Origin: Flammula alnicola
Taxonomy: Eukaryota; Basidiomycota; Agaricomycetes; Agaricales; Strophariaceae
Direction: 5' to 3'
DNA length: 64,000 bases
Assembly: GCA_015499995.1 (NCBI GenBank)
Contig: JADNRV010000008.1
Location: forward strand, 372,001 to 436,000
Each line of letters begins with the position of its first letter. Position 1 is the first letter of the stretch. A program made the position numbers and the translations under genes. Below are positions 21,091-32,346 of this stretch, piece by piece. The notes under the pieces were generated by a model that did not search any database, was not told where the DNA came from, and saw nothing but the letters and a program-made list of their open reading frames with translations.

Positions 21091-21490
21091 AGTCAAGGAG
21101 CAATTACTTGCGAGATGGATGTGTAAGATACAGTATGTATGGGGTCGTGGAAGTTAAAGATTTATAGTTATGTATTTGTATGTCATCAAGATGCAGCGAA
21201 TTTTCCATTCAACAGTTAAGGATTGGATTCATTATTAGCCCAAACACATCACGTCTCGGGATGAGTGTGAATCTGATGAATCTCGGTGCATACATTTGAA
21301 AATTCACATGTCGGTACCACGGTAGTTGTTGAACCTGAAGACATAGAGGATAGCTAAAGTGACAAATGTTGAAGAAATTTGAAGCTACTGAAGCCAGAAT
21401 AATAGAACACATTAATGTAGGTATGTATATGCAGTTAACAAGCAGGGCAAGTAATCAACGACGCGCACGTCATTGGGTATATTCGTCTGT
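21091..21490. other. Intergenic region between convergent genes
   Basis: AT-rich 3' flanks of two converging genes. Nothing else is seen. Confidence 0.5.
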
Positions 21491-22318
21491 TCATCGACCC
21501 GTGATTACCCAGACTTTGCGCCTGTTCTCAAGAGGAAAACCGTAAGGGTGCATTATTTCATTGCTTTCGCGTGTGGCGGTCTTCTTTTTGCCTTCCAAAA
21601 TCCTGACTTTCTCGAAGTAGATATACCTGCATATGACGGTCAATAGCAGGGAACATGGAGGTGGGGATAAACATACCCGGCATAGTATGTACCATTGGTA
21701 GCGCCGTCGGTCTTGCCTTTCTCCCTCACTGTGTGGTAGAGGTAATTAGTCGATCATGCTCGTCGAAAAGGAAAGGGAGTTACGTACTGAAGCGGCCGTA
21801 GGAATTGTTGTTGATGCCGCCAATATCCTTCAACCATTGCGTCACCTGGCATATTGTGAGTATGGTTCACGAAGCATTTAGAGAAAAAATCGCGTACTTT
21901 CCAGCCAGGTTGCTTCTGCAAGAGTCTGATCTTACGACGAACTTCGCCACAATCATCACTATTACAACGTATCAGAGCGTATGAGCTCATGGTAGGTTGA
22001 AAGTGTAAGAGTGTTGCTTACTATACAGGTACGGAACTCTTTCAAGGCGTAACAAAATGAGCTGACGGAACGTTAAAAAACTGACTGACGCACCTCATCC
22101 TCGCCAGGGAGTGTAATGTCTTTCCAGGTCATGGGTTTATCGCTGGTCTTCTTGCCCTTTGAGGTAGACCCCGACGCGCCAGAGGGGTCAGCGACACGCG
22201 CTTTTTTTGCGGGAGGATCGAGGGTTGTCTGGGTCATGTTCATGAGGGAGGCTTGCTGACCAGAGACCTCACCAAGAGGGGTGTGGTCCATAGAGTCGGA
22301 TTTGCGCTTGGGGGCCAT
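21491..22318 (-). CDS. DUF7726 domain protein
   Basis: Five or six exons. The first (22318 down to about 22095) encodes MAPKRKSDSMDHTPLGEVSG followed by a basic, probably nuclear-localising stretch (PPAKKARVADP, STSKGKKTSDKP) and ITLPGEDE. A 17-nt exon adds SVPVY, then come DDCGEVRRKIRLLQKQPGWK, VTQWLKDIGGINNNSYGRF, the REKGKTDGATNGTYYAG piece and YIYFEKVRILEGKKK. The pattern of a Cys-containing CDEVRRKI helix, an INNNSYGRF turn and a TYYAGYIYFEK helix matches the fungal DUF7726 domain, which has no known activity but resembles a small helix-turn-helix module. The basic N-terminus suggests a nuclear location. The frames join cleanly through every intron. It ends tail to tail with the DUF6535 gene. 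Confidence 0.75.
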
Positions 22319-22983
22319 GACAAAAATATATGAGCTTGGTGTGTAGGTATGAGAGTAGGCGTGTATGTGGTAGCTTGGAAAGAGGTATGGGGGTCGTCAG
22401 GGCCCTCAGGGTTCTTTATATACTCCAAATTGTGTACAGTTTCGGCAATATATAAACTTTACGCGTCACGGTTATTTAGCTTTGTGTGCATTTATTGACG
22501 CGTTCGGTGGCGAGTAATTAATATTGCGACAACAGATTGCAGAGAAACCACTTGCTATTGGAGATACATAAACGATAGTGGTCTCAAGGAACACGCGAAC
22601 GGCCCCGGAAAAAATTGACTGAATTTCAGCCAGTGGTATTTGAATTCCCTGGTTGTTTGAACCTGCACGGGGCCCCATGGAATCAGAGAAAAGTAAGCCG
22701 GTTCTGAGCATTGCAGAGAGGTGAATAAGTTGATGAATTCCGTCAAGAGCGAGGTGAAAAACAAGATGAAAGGCGCCCAGGAAGGCGTCAACCCTGGACG
22801 TATTTGGCATGAAAGTCTTTGCCAAACAATGCCGGCGCGTAAACAAACGCGTCTGAAAATGGTTCGTAACATCTTTGACTATCGTCTCTCATTTCTGCTG
22901 CAGTCTTACTTCCAACCCTCTGTAAAAGAACTAAGGGGCATCAACTACACTACAATCGACGAAAGTTGTCCGGAACGTCTCCA
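22319..22983. other. Divergent promoter region
   Basis: It lies between the DUF7726 gene (minus) and the gamma-tubulin complex gene (plus). No gene or repeat was recognised. Confidence 0.5.
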
Positions 22984-25900
22984 ATGTGGCATACTTTTAG
23001 TCAAGAATCGGATTTCAACCATGAACTGGAAATGCAAGCACCTCTTAACGACTTGCCACGAATCGCACCATGTTTCTTCGTCCCACCTCTGGAGAACAAG
23101 CCTCAAAACCCCATAATGGAGAGTCTGAAGTTGGAGAAGATGAATATGAACATGCCTCTCAGATACTTCCAGTCACAACTCCCCCCAGAACTTGCCGTTT
23201 TGACCATGGACACCGCTCATATAAAGGAAGAACAATCAGCGACAAAGATAGAAGAACTTTGGAATAACGCGGTTACGCGTAAGCTTGGAATCAAGGTAAG
23301 TCTGCTCAAAAGCTTTGTCACGTTCTTACAAGCCATCTTTTTTCTAGAATGGAATATTATCTTGGGATAGACTTCGCCCCTCCCACTCCGATCGGGCCTC
23401 TACCACTGCATTCCTGTCCGAGCAAGATGATCTTGTCTGTGCGTCAGCGCGATCTTAGTAAGTCAATCTTATCACAGGTCCCTGGTTGCTCATATGCTCA
23501 TGATACGAAGTGTTCAGCCACGCTTGGTCAATCCCATGAACAGCATGCTCTATGTCACACAAAATCAACTTTTGGTCTCTCTCAAGATGATTGTGCTTGG
23601 TTTCTCGTCTCAATATCACATGTGGGATCCGGCCAAGGAACGGTTCATCCAAGTTGGAACGGAACAGAACGGAAAGAGAGGCTTTGTGCTCATTGACGGG
23701 AAGGATGAGGTCGTCAGCGAAAGGTACCCACTCGATCCCATATATGTTTCCTCGGCTTACATGGCTTTAGTTTAATTTCCCGCTTTCTGAAGATTGGCAC
23801 TCTGTTGCGTCGTCTGGAATCGCTCCTTTCGTCCTTGCGAACGAGGTGACCATTCTTTCACTCTTTTCAAAGGGTTGTTTCTTATAGAGAGTCATGTAGG
23901 TCAGCTAAAGAAGGTCCTACTATCCACGCTCTGGCGCACTCGCTTTCGACAACAATCGATTATCTTAGAGAGGTCATTGCAAGCTGCCCACCAAGTAAGG
24001 ACCAACTCACATCCGACAACGAAAATCTCCCGTTGCTATCAATATGGAGTCAGCATGCGGTATATGAGGACATTTTAGTTGCATTGGCTGATCTCTACGG
24101 AAGGGTGCGTAGTACTTGGATTTTTAACTGTATTTGTGACTAGCCGCCCGCTCATCTTTTTTTTTTTTTTCCAGAACGAGGATTTATCACCACATGCCTA
24201 TCTCTCACTAGAATCCGCACCGGTTCCTCTGCTCTCTCGATTATATGAACATCTCAGCTTCCACTTCGAACATGGATCCTTCGATATCACCTGCGCGATA
24301 ATCGCCTTCATACTAACAAGCACATCACAAGAGTACATTCAAGACATTGCCCGCTCTGTTGGTTTCGGCGGACAGCCCTCCCAAAGGGTATCACAAGCAG
24401 GAGGAAAACGGAATGGAGAGTACAGTTTCGACTTGGAAGAGGAAGAGGAGGAAGAAGAAGACATCTTTGATCTGCTGGATAAGATCGAAACCTCATTTCC
24501 AGCTTTCTTTCCGCCAAAGGTCATGCAGGCCCTTCCAGCAGCTCAAAAGTCTCTGATACTCTTTCAAATCGCCCAACCTGATCATTCACTTGTCGCTTCT
24601 ACTTCTTCGGAGCCCTCTATTCGGTGGCTATGGACGACAGAAGAGATCACTGCAGCATGGAACGATTTGCCTTTACTATCATCGACCAGAATACCTCTCC
24701 CAATTACCACCACCTCGGCCCCATTGCCTTCTACTAGCCCATATAAGCCCGAACTATCAGAATTCCAGATGTTTGACCTGGAGCCAGGAACATCTATCCC
24801 ACAAACGACATTGCAGGTCAAGGACAGATCATATATAATTCTTTGCGCCTTTATCGACAAATTTCCGGCCTCTCTTCCATCTATCACCCCAACATTATCG
24901 GAATTAACATCGCTTACGTTCAAGGGCCTCTTGGAGCATGCATCGACGCTGTCAGCTTCTCTCCTAGCGCTCTTCATCAACTCACCTGGAATCCTCAACT
25001 TTCGCTCACATCTTATTTTATTGCGATCGTATCTCTTGATCGCCGCGCCCCCATTTAAATCTCGATTGCTCAATGCCTTGTTTTCCGACGCGGGCGAGTA
25101 CGAGATCGACACCACCGCGCATTCCATGTCGATCCGGTCTTTGAGGCAAAGACAGGGCAAGAAGGTGAAGGAGAACAAGCAGCCGTGGGCTGTAGGTCTT
25201 TCCCTGAACCTGCTGGAACGCGAGACGTGGCCACCTGTTGGAGCGGACTTGAGCTTCTTTTTGCGGACTGTCATTGTTGATTCTCTAGAATCGGGGAAGG
25301 AGACGGACGAGGGCAAGGTGGAGCGCGAGCAGGTTATCGAGGAGGCAGAGTGGAGATTGGGTTTTGCCATTCGAGATTTGCCGACTGGAGCTGGCCGGGA
25401 TAAGTGGTTGGATCCTCTTTGTATGTTTTTTTTTCGATTTCCTCATGAATTGTGTCGCTGATACACTTTATTTGCAGCTATTGAGTATGTCTATCTCGTG
25501 AAGACATTCGAATATCGCTGATCTTGCTTTGAAGAGCTCTCGATTTTCTTTACATGGATTATAAACCACCAAACCCTCTGGAAATCCTAATATCGCCTGA
25601 CGTTTTATCTAAATATCAGCGGATGTTCGCCTTCATTTTACGACTCCTGCGAGGTGCGAACTTGCATGTTTTGCACTAAAACATTAGACTAAACCCAATC
25701 AACAGTGGAAAGTGCTCTGAAATCCCTCTTTCGAATGTCAACACACAGGGCGATTGCAACCTTCCTATTTCCTACATTGACACAGTCAAGAAAACTGCTC
25801 CTCCACTTCCGCTTCGTTGTCCAAGCATTTGTGTCGAGCCTTTCTGGCTACGTCTTTGACACGGCCATCGGGGGCAACTTCGACCCTTTCTTGGCACGGT

Positions 25901-26440
25901 TATCGCCAGATGGCGCAAACCCCTCCAGTTCAGATCCAAGCAGTGGTTGGGGCGCCAATGAGAGCAGCGCTGGGTTCTCTGACGTCTTCGAGCTTGCCCA
26001 ACGACATTCCGCGTTGTTGGACGACATCCTAAGTGCGTGTTTGCTGCGGTCCGGCCAGCGCGGTGTAGGCGATCTTCTTCGGCAATGCCTGGAATTGGTA
26101 TTGGAATTCACCATCGTCGTTGGCGAATTGCACAGGGGTCGGATACAGGAGTACCAGGCAGCACCGATGGTTGAGGAGCTCTTCCGGAAATTCTGCGTGA
26201 AGATGACTACTTTCGTAAGTCGCTGGACCTCCTATCTTTTTTTATGGGTGCTTGCTGATGGAATTGAAATAGACAAAGGTCTTGAAAGGGCTTGTTGATA
26301 AGAGTCCATCATCGTCGATATTGTCTTTGGAAACCTACTCTGGCACAGGGCGACGTCCAACGGGAGGCCTCGATGCCCTATACCATTTACTTGTACGCTT
26401 GGATCTCACGGATTGGTGGAGTAAATCCACGAAGCAATGA
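22984..26440 (+). CDS. Gamma-tubulin complex component (GCP/Spc97-Spc98 family)
   Basis: About ten exons encode roughly 990 residues. The start MWHTFSQESDF is the first Met in an open exon, but its context is weak. N-terminal GRIP1-like pieces include PRLVNPMNSMLYVTQNQLLV and SSQYHMWDP. The large exon 24175-25421 contains EDLSPHAYLSLESAPVPLLS, an acidic loop (DLEEEEEEEED) and ends with WPPVGADLSFFLRTVIVDSL, a GRIP2-region signature. Then come ALDFLYMDYKPPNPLEILI, SKYQRMFAFILRLLR, TLTQSRKLLLHFRFVVQAFV and LYHLLVRLDLTDWW near the C-terminus. GCP proteins form the gamma-tubulin ring complex that nucleates microtubules at spindle pole bodies. The size and acidic insert favour a GCP5/GCP6-type subunit over GCP2/GCP3, but this is inference. 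A 7-nt exon near 25478 is needed to keep the frame. Confidence 0.88.
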
Positions 26441-26962
26441 CGACGAGTTTTTCTTTTGTCTCTGTTTCCTGGAAGCAAATCACCACTTCAAATGTTTGAC
26501 GTTCAACTCGAGCCAGCCCTGGTCGTTCAAGCCTTGCATGATTGCTGTACGCCCTTCAACGCTGTCAACTTCTCCGTATACGGCGAAATGGATTTTTGTT
26601 TGAGTTCCCAAAAAGGCTTAGAATCCGCCAGTGCACAGATCGCCTGGGAGTCCGATCTGCATATACCTATGCACTGGGTCCAGCCTTGGAAAACCTCACG
26701 ATTTCCTGTTCAGATTCTCGGGATGTCCGAATCCGGCAGAGTACGTGTACTATTCACCCAGTCAAGAGTAACAATCAGCAAAGAGCTCAACCTCTCAAAA
26801 AATCCTTCCCTCCGGACCATCCATTTCTTCAAGATAGTTGTATCCAAATTTTTGCCTGCGCCCGACGTCATAGGTTGCGGCAGCCGACCCGGGAAGATTG
26901 CTCACGCAATAATATACTCGAGTAAATTGATTACTGAGAGTCAGATGCTCTATGTAATCTCT
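26441..26962 (+). other. Unassigned open stretch between convergent genes
   Basis: A plus-strand open frame (about 26456-27106) overlaps the 3' end of the opposite gene. It contains no recognised domain and no clear introns. It may be 3' flank or the remnant of a gene. Confidence 0.3.
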
Positions 26963-29742
26963 CTAAGATTTCAAGAAACTTTTCATCTTGTCCAAGTCAT
27001 CGACCATTCGTTCCGATCCTTCTTCTCCAATGTTATTTTCTGCGAAATTCCTGAAAACGACTTCAACCCTTCTCCAGATCTGTTCTTCTGGCCTTATTTG
27101 GCATAATGGAAGTAAAGACGGGAGCCAAATGTCTGCTATCTCTGCCAACCACCAACGACGGGCTCCGACAGCCGATATCAAGGTTTTGAAGAAATCGGAG
27201 CAGAAAATCAGATTAAACTGCTTTTCGAGCGAAGGGGAATGTGAAGGACATAGTGGCTCTTCCTGCAAATAACACGCCGCACTACTCTTGATAAAGACGC
27301 AAAGCGTGCGTATGCAGTCTAGTTGGAGGCGTCGGCTATCGGTGTCGCCTGTATGGGCTGCCCGCAGAAGCACCGCAATACCATTCTCTTCCGTGAAGAT
27401 ACGGATTACGGAGCTCTGGCAATCCGCCAGCAGCGGTTCGAGCAGTCGTATGCATCCGATTTCTATGTTCAAGTCCGCTGACGCAGTCAAAGTGTGGACC
27501 AGAGTCTTCACAAACCATGGCCGCTGCTCTGGAGTGACGTTGACGGGAGGATGGAGGATTTGCAGGATGTCGGCTAGGACCCAGTCTGGAACGAGCCCAA
27601 CACCGACTTGGCCGTCGAGATACAGCTTGGAGAGTCCCTGCCTGGCTATGTCCTTGATATGCAAAGGGAAGCGATTTGAGCGCGTGAAGACTGGGGCAGC
27701 AATTTGCGAAAATTCTGTGACCGAGAAATCGAGAACGTCCCCTGTGACTCCGTAGAGGCCGGGATTTTGGACGATGCTGGCGAAGACTGGGATCATGGTT
27801 TGGTGAAAAGCTTGACTGCGTTTCTCCTCGTCCCAAAGCAACGACAAATCCACATTTCCTATCGTTATCGAACGTAGAATGAGAGGAATCGTGATGCGGC
27901 TGTGCGGTGTACCAGACATCTCTTTTGCTCGCTGGAGGAGTTGGAGAAGGACAGGGATAGCCCTTTTACTGATGTCGCTGACTATGGCTGCGCGTAGTTC
28001 CCAACTGAGCGAGCATTCGAGGAATGTGTCTAGGAGCCAAGACTGCGTCAAGTCATTAAGATTTGAGTCGCCTTTGACAAATGCCTTTAAGTGGTAGATT
28101 AGGGCGAGTTGAGGACTGCGAGATTCCAGTGAATTTAACGCAATAGTGCAAGCAGCGATAGCAGCTGCGTGTAAATTGTTGGCTTCTCTGAGTGAATTTA
28201 GTGGAGCTCGCAGATTTCGAGGCCACACCAGCGACGTTCCATGCGTTAATCGTACCCATGCACGACAGTATCTCTCTGCGCCTTCAGCATCAGCAACATG
28301 CCATTGGAGGTCGAACGATAAATCACGATGAAAACTGGAGCTGAAATGTTGAAGGACCATAGGAACGGCGGCCGCGTCACGCAGAACATGAAAGGCTGTA
28401 AACTCCTTAGGAAGTCCGCCGATGGCCTGTAGCGTGGCCGCAACGGTGTCCTCGTTTGAAGACTGTTGCAATAACCATACCAGGGCACATGCGTCAATGT
28501 AATGGTCGGGGTCGACTGTCGTAGACGTCATAAGGGCGCGCCTAATATGAAGTTTGTCAGTCTTCACACAATATCGTAGAAACGTTATCCAACATACATG
28601 GGTTGCAATTCCCCATCTGCACCATGTTCTAAGTCCAGGAGAGGGACAGGAGCTGTCTTTCGGGAAATCCATAGCCGCAATTGCTCGGATATCGGATGCT
28701 GATATGGGCAATCTGGGTATATCAACGACATCCACATCGAACCGAGGTAAAATGTATATGCCAGTGCCACAATAGCAAAAGTGGCAGCCGTGATGGCTAT
28801 GTCTCCTGACCACAGCAGTACAATGATGCCGGCGAAGAAGAGAAGCAGAGCAACGTGGAGAAGAAGTGGCAAGGCGTTGATAACAGCGAAGACATGCCAA
28901 TTTTGCAGTTGAGTGTGTCGACGTTGTCGCTGTCTTGCACGATATCTTGGCGACCCAGAGACGTTCGGTATGGGCTGTATCCACTGCTTGGCAAGCATGG
29001 AGACAAGGGCTGCAGAGAGACTACAGGAAAGGGCCGCGAACCAGAGGCCGTTTACCCAGTGGATTTCGCGTGTTGATGGAACCAAATCTTCGCCGGGGGT
29101 AAGTATATTTATGATGGGGTTGGTGATGTTCAAAAGAGAAGACCCGCGTATGTCAGCAATAAGTTGCGCGATGAGTGCGTTAGTCGTGTCGGACGGATTG
29201 GGAAGCATTTGCTGATAGGACTGGATAATAAATGTCGTCAACACCGCAGAGAATAACCCTGTCTTTGAGAAAAAAAAAGGTTTCATATTGGCTAACATGT
29301 ATGCAATGGAGAGTGGGCTCACAAACACGAGGAGCACATCGATCCCGCGATTCAACCCGTCCGTCGTAGCAGCATCCGTCTTCGTTGATTCATCATTATA
29401 AATGTGCCAGATGCGCGCGTGCTCTGAACCCTCAGCACCAAGTTCATCCCAAGAGTCTTGGATGTTTCCTGGAGGGATTGATTAATCGGTTATCAAAAGC
29501 TACGTAGTGAGAAAGTTGCTTACGCCGCTCTTCACTCTCGAGGAAGTGTGATATAGTGTACTGAGCACTGGGGCTGCTATTGAGTAAAGTCTAGTAATAA
29601 GGTAAAGAAGTGAGTTACTACCTGGGATTGACAGAGACTGCGAAACTGGACTCACACTACTTGTCGAGATTTGTCGACTCCCTTGCCATGCAACGGGGCT
29701 TTTCAACAGTTCGGGCTCGGATTTCGTGTTGGACATCAGCAT
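26963..29742 (-). CDS. DUF6535 membrane protein (intact paralogue)
   Basis: It starts at 29742 (MLMSNTKSEPELLKSP). Exon 1 ends ISTSS; after two introns come TLLNSSPSAQYTISHF and NIQDSWDELGAEG...ARIWHIYNDE, and after a third TGLFSAVLTTFIIQSYQ. The DUF6535 region has membrane segments WFAALSCSLSAALVSMLAKQW, INALPLLLHVALLLFFAGIIV and FAIVALAYTFYLGS, and ends YPDCPYQHPISEQLRLW. A further intron near 28539-28594 joins it to an alpha-helical ARM-like C-terminal part of about 540 residues (LVWLLQQSSNEDTV..., WLLDTFLECSL, LYLDGQVGVGL, ARRWWLAEIADIWLPSL). The domain is common in agaricomycetes and has no assigned function; membrane insertion with a large cytosolic helical domain is an inference. It converges on its MITE-interrupted paralogue across two unrelated genes. 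Confidence 0.82.
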
Positions 29743-30237
29743 CTACAGTATCAGCATCCGCGACCTGTCGGGCTAGGTCGAAGAGCGTTGGCTTAAGCTT
29801 AACTTGAGCGGACTACCAGGTGACTAACGCCGCGTTTGCTGGGGTGGAAGCGGCAGAGGGGAGATACAGGAAGACATGCTAGTCGAGAGGAAATCTACTG
29901 ATTTCGAAGCTGTGTATGGGTTCTTTTCATAAACTGTCGACATGGCAGTGTCGCAGCTGTTGAACGTTGAGCTGTCAGTGTCAACGTCACGGTTGTCAAA
30001 TGTTCATGGTGGGCGTCCACCACGTGATATTAGGGCGCCAAACGACTGCGCTAATGACTCGAGTAGTACCATGCCTCGAAAGCTTTACTTACACTGTATT
30101 TTATTTCGCACGATCGAACGAGTCAAAGAATAGGGCGAATGTCAATTTTAAAATATAATACTCTGTCACATTTTTAAGACATTATAAAAAAGAGTAACTC
30201 CCAGTACAAAAGGAATGCGAACCTCGAGACTCGGGGT
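29743..30237. other. Intergenic region
   Basis: No gene or repeat recognised. Confidence 0.5.
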
Positions 30238-32010
30238 TCAGTACCAGTACCCAGACAGAATATCCAGCTCTCCGAGTTCATCCTGGGCAAAAAGGGTTGG
30301 AAATAATGATGGAATGAATTTTGAAGTAGGGGGTGCAGGAAGATCTTCGTCCCACGTAACTTCCATAACCACTTCCCGAAGCAATTTCAAGTCCCGAGGC
30401 GACAGTTCACGGCATTTTTTGAGGAATAGTTGTCGAACCTCGGCACCCAGCTCATATCGCTCGATGAGGCGCTGGACGACCGAGCCAAATGAATCCTCGG
30501 GTAGGCCGTCGGACACAAATGAGATCGAAATAGATTCTAGAGCTGGAAAGGGTACGAGAAAGGAACCGGAATTCGAAGCCGACGCTCCATACACCAACGC
30601 GTCGAAGAAGCATGTAACGCCATGTTCTATGTGGATAGACTGCAACACAGGGAGGGTACCGAAGGTTTGTGCCCAGTTTTCGGTGTCGATGGCGAGTCGC
30701 CCTGTTACATGCAGCACAACGAGATGCTCCAGCGGCAAAGAGTCGAACAAGGGTTTTACAATCTTCCATTCGGAAATGACATCCCAATCATCCCAGCAGA
30801 AATTTGATTCCATGAGAGGGGGGATATGGTGTGTGTCCATATCGTCTTGGCGTAGCACATTGGGGTATATCACCACTATGAATTCGGGGTAGGGGTAGCG
30901 AGCTAATTCAAGGCTCTGGATAAGTAGTGGCGGCTGTATTGAGGTATCACGTAAAGGTCTATATTGTCTAGAAAATGTGGAAAGGGAACGGAGGTAGTCG
31001 ACCAAAGGTGGATTTTCGGCATAGCCGTATAATCTCATTGTGACGTTAGGGGAGATCACAATTCCTGATAGAACATTTGCGATGTCGACCATTCTCGCGG
31101 TGAGGTGAAGCATCTTGAGATGGGGAAGGTCGACCTTTGGGGACGCATCGATCGATGCAGGAGAGATGTCCCCATAATCTTTGAAAAAGACGTACATCGC
31201 GTCAAGCGATTCCAGTGATGGGAGTCCTCGCAATATTTCTAGAAATTCAGGTGCACTAAAGAGAGTATCAAAAGGAATGTTGTGGAGCCTCAGGTGGGTG
31301 AGGCCAGACAAGAAACTGGCACCCCAATCAACATTGCAGCCTTTCAGAGAGAGGCGCCGTAATCCATTGGTTTTGAAAACGCTGTTGGAAATGAGGAAAG
31401 GGAGGTTGTCCTCGTGATCGCCATTGTATGAGATTCGAAGTGTATGGATCTGGGGAAGGGTTGTCGCAATAGCAGTAGTTCTCGAGAGAAAGCGATACAT
31501 GTGGAGTATGTCGCCGCCAAGGATGTTCAGTTCCCGAATTCGTGCGACATGTTGGGATATGGGGGTTGGGTCGGACCAGGGTATCAGTCCCCCAAAATCA
31601 GCATAGATAGTGAGGGGGGCTTCCTTCGACCTCGCGAACATCTCGTCCGCCCACCGACGAGAAGCTAGCGCGATATCAGTCCACAACCACGACGCGTTCA
31701 GGGCGACATCCCTCCACCACTTGCATACGTGCGTAACTCTGACCCATTCCAACGCGGAGAACTCGAACGCGCCATCGGGATGCAGATCGCCTGCATTTTC
31801 TGCCTTTACGAGAGCGAAGATGTTGCAAAGAACCTCTGGGGGTACGGAAGACGCGGGTGAGAGGGCGTTCCGCTTGTTTTCAAGCTGTAGGATTTCAGTT
31901 GGGTCCTCTGCCTCGGATATCTTTGTGTCAAGGATTGAGCGAGTTTCGTTAATATCCGCATGTGCGCTCTGTTTCGAGGAACAATCCTCCAGTTCAAGAT
32001 CGCTGGACAT
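30238..32010 (-). CDS. F-box protein, copy 1
   Basis: A single exon of 590 residues. The N-terminus carries a short conserved coil (NETRSILDTKISEAEDPTEI), then the F-box: LSPASSVPPEVLCNIFALV and WVRVTHVCKWWRDVALNAS, with WLWTDIAL at its end. The rest is Leu-rich with loosely spaced LRR-like units (LRRLSLKGCNVDWGASFLSG, THLRLHNIPFD and LESLDAMYVF among them). Basidiomycete genomes hold large families of this type, usually assumed to act as substrate receptors of SCF ubiquitin ligases; substrates are unknown. It shares its layout with the two copies downstream but is more diverged from them than they are from each other. No feature suggests inactivation. Confidence 0.85.
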   Translation of the reverse strand: MSSDLELEDCSSKQSAHADINETRSILDTKISEAEDPTEILQLENKRNALSPASSVPPEVLCNIFALVKAENAGDLHPDGAFEFSALEWVRVTHVCKWWRDVALNASWLWTDIALASRRWADEMFARSKEAPLTIYADFGGLIPWSDPTPISQHVARIRELNILGGDILHMYRFLSRTTAIATTLPQIHTLRISYNGDHEDNLPFLISNSVFKTNGLRRLSLKGCNVDWGASFLSGLTHLRLHNIPFDTLFSAPEFLEILRGLPSLESLDAMYVFFKDYGDISPASIDASPKVDLPHLKMLHLTARMVDIANVLSGIVISPNVTMRLYGYAENPPLVDYLRSLSTFSRQYRPLRDTSIQPPLLIQSLELARYPYPEFIVVIYPNVLRQDDMDTHHIPPLMESNFCWDDWDVISEWKIVKPLFDSLPLEHLVVLHVTGRLAIDTENWAQTFGTLPVLQSIHIEHGVTCFFDALVYGASASNSGSFLVPFPALESISISFVSDGLPEDSFGSVVQRLIERYELGAEVRQLFLKKCRELSPRDLKLLREVVMEVTWDEDLPAPPTSKFIPSLFPTLFAQDELGELDILSGYWY

Positions 32011-32346
32011 GATGGGTACAGAGTTGTTACTTGTAACAAAGTCGTAAAACGTTTTGAAGGAGGTGCGGGTTCACGTGACTTCTGGAACGCGGGACATGGG
32101 CATTGGGGACAGTTATCGAACTAATGAGATTAGGTGTATTCGCAGTGAACGACCCTAAAAGTTATTCAATGATGACGTTGAGACTCTTCGCTATTGCCCA
32201 GTAATTATGTGACTACATTTAACAAACACTTACTAGTACAAGCTCATCCTAAAGACTCTCAAACTAGCAGCTACATTTTATCACGGAATTTGCTAGCCAG
32301 AAGAATGCGCCGTTGAAAAAAGAATGCGAACGTCGATACTCTACGC
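32011..32346. other. Intergenic region containing duplicated 3' flank
   Basis: From about 32153 (CCTAAAAGTTATTCAATGAT) the sequence matches 35958-36125, the 3' flank of F-box copy 3. The duplication of copies 2 and 3 therefore includes about 190 bp downstream of the stop. Confidence 0.65.

Noticed and set aside
24582..25370. A 262-codon minus-strand open frame
   Set aside because: It is antisense to the large exon of the gamma-tubulin complex gene.
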